Source: Buttiauxella sp049686335
GTDB taxonomy: Bacteria > Pseudomonadota > Gammaproteobacteria > Enterobacterales > Enterobacteriaceae
Reading direction: 5' to 3'
NCBI RefSeq assembly: GCF_049686335.1
Contig: NZ_JBAVHX010000008.1
Coordinates: forward strand, 303,165-367,164
Length of the DNA stretch: 64,000 nucleotides
Numbering within the stretch: position 1 is the stretch's first letter; each line of letters starts with the position of its first letter. Positions 33,501-42,037 of this stretch are shown piece by piece. The notes under the pieces were generated by a model. That model ran no database searches, was not told where the DNA came from, and saw nothing but the letters and a program-made list of their open reading frames with translations. Both the position numbers and the translations under genes were made by a program.

Positions 33501-36500
33501 CCGATCCAACATCGTCGGTGACAGTGGTGATGGTTGGTGTTGTCGGCAACGTGGTATCGACGGTAATAACAAAGTTTGGTGATATGCCGCTCGTGACGCC
33601 GCCGACAGTTTGGCTGACGGCGAAGGTATGCAGGTTATCGTCTAATGGCGCAGTAAACTGGTAGCTCCATGCCCCATTCACCCCGGCGGTAATCGGTGCT
33701 TGCGGGATGCCGTCAATATAAAGCGTGACGATAGCGTTGTCGGCAGCCTGGCCGCTGAGCGTTGGCAAGTTATCGTTGGTGCTTTGCCCGCTCGTCAGAT
33801 TGCCAGTATTTGGCGTGATATCATCCAGCACTTCAATCGTTGGCGGGTGAGGAATGCCTGACGAGGTGGCGATAATATCCGCCGGGAGACTCTGGTTGCC
33901 CGCCGTATCCTGGGCAATTGCGGTTAATGCTTCGCCAGCAGTTTGTGCAGGCGAGATAGTGACAGTAAACGCGCCAGTCGTGCCATCGGCTAATCCTCTG
34001 CCAATTTCAACGCCGTTTGCGTCACGGATAATTACCGTACTGCCTGCTTCAGCCGTCCCGCTGATCAATGTCCCTGTCTCTTCAAGCGGTGTGGCGATAG
34101 TCGGTGCGGATGGCACACTCGTGTCAACGGTAATCAGAATTGGCGCGGACGGACCAACCGAGTTACCCGCCGCATCGGTCGCGCCAATCGTCAGCGAGTG
34201 ACCATTTTCATCCAGTGTGGGCAGGGTAATGGACCAGTTGCCATCAGCATCGACGGTCGTCGTGCCAATTGGCGTAGTGCCGCCGTTATCATAAATATTA
34301 ATCGTGCTGCCCACGGTACCGGTGCCATTGACGGTTGGCGTTGTATCGTCAGTGACGCTGCCGCTGGTGAGCGGCGTTTGAATGACGCCGACGTCGTCTG
34401 TGATTTCCGTCACCACCGGAGCCGTAAGTGGGGTGTTATTAACCGTTAATGTAAAGGCTGTGGTCGGATCGCTGACGTTACCCGCCGGATCGGTCGCGGT
34501 GGCGGTAATATTCAGCGTGCCATTCGGCAATGCTGCGGTTGGCGTAATTGTCCACACGCCGCCGGCGACGACAGCGGTGCCAAGCACGGTGTTGCCGTTG
34601 TACAGCGTAATGGTATCGCCATTAACACCGGTGCCGTGGAAGACAGGAATGTTGTCATCGGTCACATCGTTGCTAACAAGCGGGTCTGTCTTAGCGCCTA
34701 CGTCATCCTCTGCAAAATCAATGGTGGGTGCATCGGGGATTTCGGTATCCAGCGTGAATTCGATGGCACCGGATTGCGCACTTTTATTGCCTGCTGCATC
34801 GCTTTCAATGACGGTAATCGAATGGTCTGGCTTGGTGAGTTCTGTTGCTGGCGTAAAACTCCAGCTGCCATCAGCCCTGACGGTGGTGGTGCCCAGTGGT
34901 GCACCGTTATCGAGGATCGTGATGGTATCGCCAGCTGTTCCGGTACCGGAGATAGTTGGCGTGGTGTCGTTTGTGCTGCCGCCATTGGCGATAGTGCCCA
35001 GGCCCGGCGTTTGATCGTCGGTGACTGTTGGAATGCCAGGCGCTACCGGGACAATCGTGTCCACAGTCAACGTAAATACAGCAGAAGGCAGACCGACGTT
35101 ACCGACCGGATCGGTCGCCACGGCGGTGAGGCTGTGAGCACCTTCCGCTAATGCCGGTGCTGGGGTAAATGTCCAGTTGCCGCCATCCGGAACGGTCACT
35201 GTGCCAATCGGCGTCGGATTGCCATTATCGTAAATGTTAATGGTCGCCCCAACTTCCCCGGTTCCTGACAGTGTTGGCGTGCCGTTTTGCGTGCTGCCAC
35301 CGCTGGTGAGTGTTGCGGGTGCTTCACCGACGACACCTTGCGCGTTGATAATCGACGGTGCTGGTGGCGGCGTGGTGTCTACCGTCAGCGTAAAGGTGGC
35401 GTCTGTACTGGCATTGCCCGCCGCATCAGTGGCCACCGCCCGCAGCGCGTGCGTTCCTTCGGTGAGAGGCTGTGTTGGCGTAATATTCCACAGACCATCG
35501 TTACCAACGACAAATGACCCGATGGCGATAGCGCCATCGTAAAGCGTGATGGTCGAGCCAACTGGCCCGGTTCCGTTCAATTGTGGCTGGGTATCATCAG
35601 TCGAAGAATTATTGCCCAGATCGGTGGTGATGCTGCCAATATTGTCATTCGCATTGCTAAAGGCGGGGGCATTCGGCGCACTGGTATCAACCTTAATCAC
35701 GAATTCGTCAGACGTGGCGGTGACGTTTCCGGCGGCATCGGAGGCGGTGACTGTGAAGCTGTGATCGCCTTCGCCGAGTTCCGTCGTCAGCGTATAACTC
35801 CAGGTGCCGGATGAGTCGACGGTGAATGTCGTCAGATCGCTCGTGCCATCGAGAGTCAGCGTGACCGTCGAGCCTGGTTCACCTGTTCCGTTTAGGGTCG
35901 GCAACGTGTCGTTGGTCACGCCATTATTCGCAATCGGGCCGGTCAGAGTTCCGACATCATCGCTCACCAGGGTAATCGTCGGCGCGAGCGGAGCGACGGA
36001 GTCCACCGTCAGCGTAAATGTTGCAGCAGGGCTGGTGTTGTTATCGGCATCGGTCGCGGTGACCGTCAGGTTATGCAGTCCTTGCCCCAGCGCTGTACCA
36101 GGCGTGAAACTCCAGTTGCCGTCAGGGTCGGCATTGACGGTGCCAATTGGCGTAGTCCCGCCGTTGTCATAGATGTTAATGGTTGAACCGGGTTCGGCTG
36201 TGCCCTGAAGCGTGGGTTTATCGTCGTTAGTGGTATCGCCGCTGTTCAGATTTTCGTCAGGATTGTCGGTATCGTCAATCACCTCGCTGATAACCGGAAC
36301 CGCAGGTGCAGTGGTGTCATAGGCCACAACTGGTGCGTCCGGACCGGTATTACCTGCATTGTCGGTAGCCGAGACATTCAGCGTTTCGCCGTTGGTTTGC
36401 GGTGGGGTGATGGTCACGCTAAAGCTGCCGTCATCTCCCGCTTTCCCATCGCCAAGCGGATCCCCGTCGCTGTCTTTGACCGTCACGGTACTACCCGGTT

Positions 36501-39500
36501 CAGCGTTACCCGTGACGACGGTGCCTTCGATATTAATATCCACATCCGTTGGCGCAAGAGGGTCGGTGTTGTCCTGGGCGAGCACGCCAGTATTCGGACC
36601 TTCGTTACCCGCCGCATCGGTTGCATTGACCAGTAGCGCTTCACCGTTAGTTTGTGCGGTGGTCAGCGGGGTGACATCAAATGCTCCGCCGGTATCCGCC
36701 GTTCCGGTTCCCAGTATCACACCATTGGCATCGGTGACGGTGATAAGGCTACCCGGTTCCGCCGTGCCGGTGACATGCAGGCCGTCGGCGGAAACTTGCA
36801 GGCCGCCAGGTGCTGCCGGGGCCTGGGTATCAACCGTCACGGTAAAGGTACTGGATACCGGGCTTTGGTTGCCCAGTGCATCCGTTGCGGTAAATGTAAA
36901 TTCGTGGCTGCCTTCGCCAAGCGGTGTGCCTGGCGTATAGCTCCAGTTACCTGATCCATCGACCGGGATCGTTCCAAGTACGGTGCCATTATCAGTGATG
37001 GTCAATATGGAGTCTGGCTCTGCCGTTCCGTTGATTATCGGTTGGGTGTCGTTGGTTGACTGGCCGGATAAAATCGGGGTTTGCGTTGTACCATCATCGT
37101 CAACCGCACCGGTAATTAGCGGTGCAACAGGGGCTGTCGCATCAATATTTATCACAAAACCAGGCGATACAGGGCCGACGTTACCCGCTAAGTCTGTGGC
37201 GCTGGCGCTAAAGGAGTGCGGGCCATCAGGCAAATCACTGCCTGGCGTGAAAGTCCATGTTCCGTTGGTCGCGACGACCGCGGTACCCAACGGGTTGTTA
37301 TTGTCAAAAATCGTTACGGTGGTTCCGGCTTCACCGGTGCCGTTGAGGGTTGGGCGCGAGTCGTTGGTGGTAGCGCCGCCTGTCAGCTCACCAACTCCTG
37401 GCGTGACATCATCCGTCGCGTTGGAAATGACGGGGGCGTCCGGCAAGGTGATATCAATAGTGACGGTGAAGTCGGCGGTAAATCCGCTGGTTTCGCCACC
37501 GGTTGTCTGAGTTGCTGAGAAGGTATGTTGGCCTTCTGGCAATGGCAGCAGGTATTGGTAAGTCCAGGTGCCGTCAGGCCCCACCGGGATGATTATCGGA
37601 ACCGGGTTGTCATCCACATAGAGATTCACGGTGGCATTCGGAGTGGCGGTTCCGTGAACGTTTGGTAGTGCGTCATTGGTGGATTGCCCGTTAGTGACAT
37701 TCCCACTGACCGGGTCCACATCATCCACCAGCAGCAGAATAACAGGTGGCTGCGGCAGGCCAGAATTGCTGGCGGTAAATCCAGTTTCACCGCTGGCGTT
37801 GCCGGCAGGATCCTGAGCAATGGCAGTCAGCGTTCCCCCAGCGGTTTGCGCCGGGGAAATAACAATCGTAAACGAACCGTCGCTGCTGTCCGCAACGCCT
37901 CTGCCGATTTCGACCCCACCTGCATCTTTAATAATGACCGTGCTGCCCGCTTCGGCTGTCCCACTGACTCGCGTTCCTGTGATTTCAACGGGTTCAGTGA
38001 TATCAGGCGCAGGCGGCGGCGTGTTATCGACAGTAATCAAAATCGGTGCCGATGGCCCGACGGAATTACCTGCGGGATCGGTCGCACCAATCGTCAGTGA
38101 ATGCTGCGCTTCGCTAAGTTCTGGCAACGTAATGGACCAGCTACCATCCTGGGCAACGGTGGTTGTGCCAATCGGCGTGGTCCCGCCGTTATCATAAATA
38201 TTGATGGTGCTGCCAGCGGTGCCTGTGCCGTTAAAGGTTGGCGTCTTGTCGTCCGTCACACTGCCATCGGTAAGCGGCGTTTGGATCGCCCCCTGGTCAT
38301 CCGCAATCCCCGTAATGACCGGTTCGGTGAGCGGCGTGGTGTAAATGGTTAAGGCGAAATTAGCCGAAGGATCGCTGACGTTACCTACAGGATCTGTTGC
38401 GGTGGCGGTGAGATTGAGTGTACCGACGGGCAGCGGCGTGGTTGGTGTAATACTCCAGACTCCCCCTGACACCGTGGTGGTGCCAAGCAGGGTGGCGCCG
38501 TTATAAAGATTGATAATATCGCCATCGACACCGGTGCCGTGGAACGTTGGCGTGGTGTCGTCTGTCACATCACCACTCGTCACCGATTGCTGAAGGTCGC
38601 CTGCGTTATCGTCGGCATTTAAAATGACCGGAGCGTCAGGAGGTATGGTGTCAATCGTAAAGGCGAAACCTGCGGACGGCTGGCTGACGTTGCCCGCTTC
38701 ATCCGTCGCGGTAAGGGTCAAATTATGGCTGCCATTTCCCAGCGGAGCGGTGGGCGTATAGCTCCAGTTACCACTTCCATCAACGGTAATCGTACCAATC
38801 TCAACACCGTTATCTTTCAGGGTTAGCGTGGTATTAGGTTCCGCTAAGCCATTGAGAGATGGGCGATCATGGTTAGTTTGTTGGTCGGCAAGAATAGGCG
38901 TTTGAAGCGTGCCGTTATCGTAATAGGCATTGGTAATTGACGGTAACTCCGGCGCTGTTGCGTCTATTTGCACTTCAAAATCTGACGATGCTCCGCCCTG
39001 ATTGCCTGCGGCATCTGAGGAGATGGCAGTGAGAATATGGATCCCATCACTCAGATTTGCACCGGGCGTGAAACTCCATGTTCCATCGGCGTTAACCTGT
39101 GTTGTGCCGAGCGGTATGGTTCCATTATCGAAAATCGTTACGGTGCTGCCGGCTTCGCCGGTGCCATTAATGGTCGGACGAGGGTCATTACTCAGCTGAC
39201 TGTTTGTCAGGTTACCAGTGATGCCTTCAACATCATCCACCACGCTGGTAATTACCGGTGCCGATGGTGGAAGGGCGTCGAAAGCGGTGAACTGCGCTTG
39301 TACACCGATATTCCCCAGGGGGTCGATGGCAACCGCGACGAGCGTTTCACCTGCGGTTTGCGCCGGAGAGATGGTGATGGTAAAGGCGCCCGTAGTGGCA
39401 TCTGCCGTTCCCACGCCAAGCTGACTGCCATTGGCGTCACTAATAATCACTGTGCAGCCCGCTTCGGCGAAGCCGGTGACTGTCGCGCCGTCAGCTGACG

Positions 39501-40599
39501 TATCCAGATTTTCAGGGGCGGCTGGGCCTTGAGTATCAATCGTGACGGTATAACTGCCGGATTGCTCACTTTCCCCTTTTATATTCGAGGCGGTGGCAGT
39601 GAAATCATGCGTTCCATCAGAAAGGGGAGTGGCTGGCGTAAAGCTCCAGTGACCAGTGGCATCCGCGACAACGGTGCCAATTTCTTGCCCATTATCAAAA
39701 ATGCGGATAATGGAATTCTCGAGCGCGTAGCCTTCAATGGTCGGGGTATTGTCGTTGGTAGATTCCCCGGAAAGCACCTGGCCGGTGGTCGGCTCTACGT
39801 CATCGTTGACACTGGTCACCACCGGTTCAACAGGCTCTGGAATAAGCGGCGCGGTGACCGTAGCATCGGGGCCCGTGTTTCCTGCCGGATCGGTCGCATG
39901 CGCTGTGAGTTCTTCGCCGTTAATTTGTGGGTTAGTCAGTGGGATAGAAAAATTGCCGTTGCCGTCTGCCGTTCCCGTTCCGATAACCTGACCCGCGCCG
40001 TCAGTAATCGTCACAGTGCTGCCGGGTTCAGCGCTGCCGGTAATGGTTTTGCCATCTGCTGCAACACTCAGATTGGTTGGTGCTGCTGGTGGCGTGTTGT
40101 CGCCAGTCGGTGGTGCGGGATTGCCAGAGCCGCCGTTACCATTGTCATTAGAACTGTCTCCGCCACCACCTCCGCCACCACCGCCACCTGCTGCAAGGGC
40201 GATCCCCCCCGCCACGGCGACACCACCTAACACCCATGGCCAAATCGCGCCGCCGCCATCGGATTGCGCACCCGTCGCAGCCATCAACTCGTCAATATTG
40301 GCGATGTGTTCGAAGTGGAAAGCAGAGTCTGTATCCTGCACCCACCATAACGCGCCATTATCATCTTCGAGTACCAACTGGCTGCCGCCCTGGTCGGCGT
40401 ATGCATAGAAATTTTTAACGGTAATCACTTCACCATCGCGAAGAGTGATAACCATATCGTTATTTGTGCGAACAATACTGGCGATATCCGTGCGGTCAGC
40501 TCTGAGTTCAACTATGGAAGGAGAATTCAGTGTGACTACAGATGTTTCTACATTATTGGTTACGCCGGTCAGTTTTGAGATGATTGATATTGAACGCAT
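27550..40599 (-). CDS. bapA: Giant biofilm-associated adhesin, BapA-like, type I secreted
   Basis: The protein has about 4349 residues from the ATG at 40597-40599 (GGAG eight bases upstream). A GTG three codons earlier overlaps that site and is less likely. Order: BapA-type N-terminal retention domain (1-125), hydrophobic patch and ten glycines (about 130-150), about 33 Ig-like modules of roughly 100 residues (175-3450), three repeats with G(Q/E/H)YG(T/V)L...YTY in a C-terminal region, and a type I target ending (DVITGSAYGDTLVYDLLNN, LDELVQQNHIIT). Modules end in motifs such as FTLTVDT and carry TND/TDD linkers that may bind calcium. It mediates biofilm or host attachment in Salmonella; the role here is inferred. 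Confidence 0.93.
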   Translation of the reverse strand: MRSISIISKLTGVTNNVETSVVTLNSPSIVELRADRTDIASIVRTNNDMVITLRDGEVITVKNFYAYADQGGSQLVLEDDNGALWWVQDTDSAFHFEHIANIDELMAATGAQSDGGGAIWPWVLGGVAVAGGIALAAGGGGGGGGGGDSSNDNGNGGSGNPAPPTGDNTPPAAPTNLSVAADGKTITGSAEPGSTVTITDGAGQVIGTGTADGNGNFSIPLTNPQINGEELTAHATDPAGNTGPDATVTAPLIPEPVEPVVTSVNDDVEPTTGQVLSGESTNDNTPTIEGYALENSIIRIFDNGQEIGTVVADATGHWSFTPATPLSDGTHDFTATASNIKGESEQSGSYTVTIDTQGPAAPENLDTSADGATVTGFAEAGCTVIISDANGSQLGVGTADATTGAFTITISPAQTAGETLVAVAIDPLGNIGVQAQFTAFDALPPSAPVITSVVDDVEGITGNLTNSQLSNDPRPTINGTGEAGSTVTIFDNGTIPLGTTQVNADGTWSFTPGANLSDGIHILTAISSDAAGNQGGASSDFEVQIDATAPELPSITNAYYDNGTLQTPILADQQTNHDRPSLNGLAEPNTTLTLKDNGVEIGTITVDGSGNWSYTPTAPLGNGSHNLTLTATDEAGNVSQPSAGFAFTIDTIPPDAPVILNADDNAGDLQQSVTSGDVTDDTTPTFHGTGVDGDIINLYNGATLLGTTTVSGGVWSITPTTPLPVGTLNLTATATDPVGNVSDPSANFALTIYTTPLTEPVITGIADDQGAIQTPLTDGSVTDDKTPTFNGTGTAGSTINIYDNGGTTPIGTTTVAQDGSWSITLPELSEAQHSLTIGATDPAGNSVGPSAPILITVDNTPPPAPDITEPVEITGTRVSGTAEAGSTVIIKDAGGVEIGRGVADSSDGSFTIVISPAQTAGGTLTAIAQDPAGNASGETGFTASNSGLPQPPVILLLVDDVDPVSGNVTNGQSTNDALPNVHGTATPNATVNLYVDDNPVPIIIPVGPDGTWTYQYLLPLPEGQHTFSATQTTGGETSGFTADFTVTIDITLPDAPVISNATDDVTPGVGELTGGATTNDSRPTLNGTGEAGTTVTIFDNNNPLGTAVVATNGTWTFTPGSDLPDGPHSFSASATDLAGNVGPVSPGFVINIDATAPVAPLITGAVDDDGTTQTPILSGQSTNDTQPIINGTAEPDSILTITDNGTVLGTIPVDGSGNWSYTPGTPLGEGSHEFTFTATDALGNQSPVSSTFTVTVDTQAPAAPGGLQVSADGLHVTGTAEPGSLITVTDANGVILGTGTADTGGAFDVTPLTTAQTNGEALLVNATDAAGNEGPNTGVLAQDNTDPLAPTDVDINIEGTVVTGNAEPGSTVTVKDSDGDPLGDGKAGDDGSFSVTITPPQTNGETLNVSATDNAGNTGPDAPVVAYDTTAPAVPVISEVIDDTDNPDENLNSGDTTNDDKPTLQGTAEPGSTINIYDNGGTTPIGTVNADPDGNWSFTPGTALGQGLHNLTVTATDADNNTSPAATFTLTVDSVAPLAPTITLVSDDVGTLTGPIANNGVTNDTLPTLNGTGEPGSTVTLTLDGTSDLTTFTVDSSGTWSYTLTTELGEGDHSFTVTASDAAGNVTATSDEFVIKVDTSAPNAPAFSNANDNIGSITTDLGNNSSTDDTQPQLNGTGPVGSTITLYDGAIAIGSFVVGNDGLWNITPTQPLTEGTHALRAVATDAAGNASTDATFTLTVDTTPPPAPSIINAQGVVGEAPATLTSGGSTQNGTPTLSGTGEVGATINIYDNGNPTPIGTVTVPDGGNWTFTPAPALAEGAHSLTAVATDPVGNVGLPSAVFTLTVDTIVPVAPGIPTVTDDQTPGLGTIANGGSTNDTTPTISGTGTAGDTITILDNGAPLGTTTVRADGSWSFTPATELTKPDHSITVIESDAAGNKSAQSGAIEFTLDTEIPDAPTIDFAEDDVGAKTDPLVSNDVTDDNIPVFHGTGVNGDTITLYNGNTVLGTAVVAGGVWTITPTAALPNGTLNITATATDPAGNVSDPTTAFTLTVNNTPLTAPVVTEITDDVGVIQTPLTSGSVTDDTTPTVNGTGTVGSTINIYDNGGTTPIGTTTVDADGNWSITLPTLDENGHSLTIGATDAAGNSVGPSAPILITVDTSVPSAPTIATPLEETGTLISGTAEAGSTVIIRDANGVEIGRGLADGTTGAFTVTISPAQTAGEALTAIAQDTAGNQSLPADIIATSSGIPHPPTIEVLDDITPNTGNLTSGQSTNDNLPTLSGQAADNAIVTLYIDGIPQAPITAGVNGAWSYQFTAPLDDNLHTFAVSQTVGGVTSGISPNFVITVDTTLPTTPTITTVTDDVGSVTGAVSSGQVTNDARPTMTGNGEVGSTITILDNGSSIGTAVVGANGTWTFTPGADLVSGIHPITVTSTDAAGNVSAPSAGYSLNLDTLAPNAPVITTVTDDGTTPGAVTSGVPTNDTTPVFNGTVEPNTTLVISDNGTVVATIPVDATGNWTWTPNPALTEGSHTLTLTTTDLAGNVSPVTTFNAIVDTSAPILPAITLVVDDQTQANTDLPLTSGQSTKDTLPTLSGTSEANAIITLRDGNTIIGTTTANSAGEWSLDPTTALGQGNHNLTVTATDAAGNVSNPSGVFAVVIDSVAPTAPLIVTVTDNTAPNIGPITSGQPTNETRPVITGTGEIGSTITVSDGNQVLGTTTVGAGGTWSFTPGTPLGIGSHNLTVTATDTTGNVSAPSAAFNVLVDLAAPTAPVITTVSDDIGSTIGDLANNQVTDDTRPALSGTAEAGSIVNIYDNGTLIGTVTATGGVWNFTPPAIAPLGTGSHAFTVTATDAAGNVSGVSNTFNIVVDTTAPSAPIVIQAFDDVGPVTGALVSGQTTNDNQPLLSGTAEANSIVSISDNGVFLATVTASPTGTWSYTPPVRPDGNHVFTATSADAAGNVGAVSGTFTLTIDTGTPNTPVLTSVVDDVAGGVFNTPLGNGQVTNDTRPTLNGTAEAGSTLAIFDGATQIGTVTVPVGGNWSFTPTTPLGAGLHTFTITATDAAGNVSTATGGFAITVDATAPNAPVITSIVDDVAGGVFNGSLANNQATNDRLPTLNGTAEANSTVNIYDNGVLYTTVNADANGVWTYTPTAQLSEGTHSFTATATDLAGNISTNSLPAGIVVDVTAPTPPTGLAVNATGTSVTGTAEAGSTVTITNSGGTVLGTATADGTGAFTIAISPAQTNAQILQAFAQDAAGNTGTSASVTAPSTALPGVPVITSVVDDFAAITGNVANGQSTNDATPTINGTADAGATVNVYNNGVLMGTTVAGIGGVWSFTPTGLLSEGSHAFTATATNVNGTGGFSTPATVIVDTIAPLAPTATISGDGTTISGTAEANSTVTITLPGGTTVTTTATAGGTYSLTLPTREIGGEVLSVRATDAAGNSSPTITATAPVLPLAADDNVVNLALTTDAQITTSHVSDYGVLLVGALGNVALVLGNDTAQVSFNIATGGSGNITIDASATGVVLSLLNTLEVAVQKYDSATGTWSTIIDSSMPQFANLLTLGASGVTMNITGLAEGSYRVLSYNTSLLATGSLTNLDVAIVQTSAGTITGGTTQPGNVITDPGPTGSEDTAPAGTVVSSITNAQGVTTPIGAGGADIQGQYGVLHINPNGSYTYTLTNTSATVLGHTENFTYTITQNGVSSSAQLVVTLGNGAAASTVTATDNTAALTYNTDVEAINHGASSQSGFSVVGVGLGQVLNLNVLANMSNPIIFDVDDGSTRTMTLQASVGGVALLSTFDLYIYKFNDVTQQFEQYKVVNTWLTAPLLGGTSGQLTLTLPGGEYLFLLNNASGVTVLTGYTLNILQDHTYAVESTTATTNGNVLADDVAPVNSHITQVNGVSVAASGTTTIVGEYGTLTIDANGNYTYKLNAGLGADSIKTPDSFVYTVTAPNGDTDTASLNVTATPTPVNAIDDVSTAMAISTVQTTANYSDITVGSAVWNAALLASTSKSGSGTFVVGANDVLHNPVLHFTVNSVLSLGGLNVTWNITNEAGTVIRSDSFNGGLLLGGLVNINLSGLDLQAGTYTLNYTGSMGPLGLGQISITPTVTGTTIDLDNYLMQSASTVHGNLYDGTDSSGAIDQLGTVHTLLSITGFNGSTATLDPLTNSSASATIQGHYGTLQIGIDGAYTYTLNSGINPASITTKETFTYSLNDQNGHTDSATLTINMNPQFVSTAQSDVITGSAYGDTLVYDLLNNANATGGNGADTWKNFSLAQGDKIDIHDLLVGWNPASSNIANYLNVTTSGNNTVISIDRDGTGTTHNLTPLVTLENTHVTLDELVQQNHIIT
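33547..34742 (-). repeat. Super-repeat copy 2 within bapA (modules 19-22)
   Basis: About 400 residues (near 1955-2355) parallel modules 6-9 in the same order. Shared marks are a FHGTGV-x-GD module, a module with STINIYDNGGTTPIGTTTV and SLTIGATDxAGNSVGPSAPI, a short OmpA-like Ig module with GTAEAGSTVII, and a module with the unusual ending SxTxGGxTSG. Boundaries are approximate. Confidence 0.75.
37447..38646 (-). repeat. Super-repeat copy 1 within bapA (modules 6-9)
   Basis: About 400 residues (near 654-1054) form the first copy of the four-module block. The TPIGTTTV and SVGPSAPILITVD segments are identical between copies, while neighbouring modules differ, so the block was duplicated as a unit. 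Boundaries are approximate. Confidence 0.75.
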
Positions 40600-41400
40600 A
40601 ATTATCACTCCATTCGGTATAAACGTGGGTGTAGTCGTTAGCAGTACTTAAATGTTCAAATAATCCCCGGAATAAAGTGTTAATAGATCCCAACTATTTT
40701 GAAGTTGTGAAATATTTAAATAACCTAAAGCATTTAACGAATTTCAAGCGAGCGAATGCCGACATCAGATAAACCTGATGATTTACGTTATGATTAGTGT
40801 TGAGTTTTCTCTTTCGGAGCCAATTTATAAGAAGGTCAAATTCATACTTTCTTATGATTTCTCTTTTAGGATATTGAAGATATAGACAGGAAAGCACAAA
40901 AGCGCAAATCGGGTGCAGAGTGACAGGAGAGCAGGGATGGAGCCCGTTAAATCAGTGTTGATGCATAATTTTTTGTTATGACCAGCAGTGAATGTAATTT
41001 GGGTTTATTTGCTTGATTATAAATAAATTATCGGGAATAAAGAAATATCACTGAAGGGGTAGAGTTGTCAGATATAAATAGGCTTTAGTTCATTTTTAGC
41101 TATGGTTTTATGGGCGAAAGCCATACGCTTGATACGTCAGTTTCGCCAAAAATCATACAAAATATTCTTATATTGTGAAGGTGTGTGGGATCTGTGATTG
41201 TGAAAGATACCTAATCTTTTTAATTTTTTTTAGCGAGTAGCAGAAGTTTAATAAATAGGAAGGTCATATTATCTGAGAATTACTTTCCGAAACTAATTAA
41301 TATTAATTAGAAGAGTTATTAATTAAATATTGAACTATTTTTTGATTATTGGCCCTTCGCAAGAAGGACCAATAAAGCTATTTGGGGGGATAAGAAGTGC
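40600..41400. other. Long AT-rich control region upstream of bapA
   Basis: About 800 bases separate bapA from smpB. The region is markedly AT-rich, especially 41000-41340, which suits H-NS-type silencing of a biofilm gene, though that is inference. A 67-codon frame at 40694-40897 lacks family features and is not called. At 41348-41373 a hairpin (ATTGGCCCTTC/GAAGGACCAAT, one mismatch) follows smpB without a T-run. No clear promoter could be fixed by eye. Confidence 0.5.
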
Positions 41401-41883
41401 TTAGCGACCCGCGTGTTTCATGATACGCGCTTTATCTACTGCCCACTCTTTGTCTTTCAAATCGTTGCGTTTGTCGTGCTGTTTCTTACCTTTTGCCACG
41501 CCGATTTTCACTTTGCACCAGGCATTTTTCCAGTACATTGACAGAGCGACAACGGTATAACCTTCACGGTTAATACGCCCATAAAGATTATCCAGCTCCC
41601 GTTGGTTCAGCAGGAGTTTACGGGTACGGGTTGGGTCGCAGACCACATGACTTGAAGCCACGTTTAACGGGGTAAAGTTTGCGCCAAACAAGAAGGCTTC
41701 GCCATCAATCAAAATGACGTAGCTATCACCGATATTGGCCTTGCCGGCACGCAGAGATTTTACTTCCCAGCCTTGTAGCACGAGTCCCGCTTCAAACTCA
41801 TCTTCGATAAAGTATTCATGGCGGGCGCGTTTGTTTTGCGCAATGGTGGCTGAACCTGGTTTGTATGCTTTTTTCTTTGTCAT
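41401..41883 (-). CDS. smpB: SsrA-binding protein SmpB
   Basis: The 160-residue protein has the E. coli length and characteristic segments (IAQNKRARHEYFIEDEFEAG, LVLQGWEVKSLR, KGKKQHDKRNDLKDKEW). It binds the tRNA-like part of tmRNA and delivers it to stalled ribosomes; the basic C-terminal tail enters the mRNA channel. In E. coli ssrA follows directly. Here the bap locus intervenes between smpB and ssrA. Confidence 0.97.
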   Translation of the reverse strand: MTKKKAYKPGSATIAQNKRARHEYFIEDEFEAGLVLQGWEVKSLRAGKANIGDSYVILIDGEAFLFGANFTPLNVASSHVVCDPTRTRKLLLNQRELDNLYGRINREGYTVVALSMYWKNAWCKVKIGVAKGKKQHDKRNDLKDKEWAVDKARIMKHAGR

Positions 41884-42037
41884 AGTGCTGCTCAGTATAA
41901 GTAATCCAGGAGTTCAAATACACCCCGCTTCGCTGCGAGGATGAAGGCATATCTTAGCACGGCTCAGGGCTAAGAGTTTTTCTTTGCTTGATGATAAATG
42001 GTATTATTTGCGTGTTTTGTGACTCTCAGGAAATGCT

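Noticed and set aside
32465..33664. 399-codon plus-strand frame, and other long plus-strand frames across 28-40 kb
   Set aside because: They are antisense to bapA and arise from its repetitive codon bias; their translations mirror the repeat and show no domain.
40606..40608. GTG start for bapA
   Set aside because: It overlaps the GGAG ribosome site that is well placed for the ATG at 40597-40599.
40694..40897. 67-codon frame upstream of bapA
   Set aside because: AT-rich basic sequence with no ribosome site or family pattern; more likely leader or control DNA.
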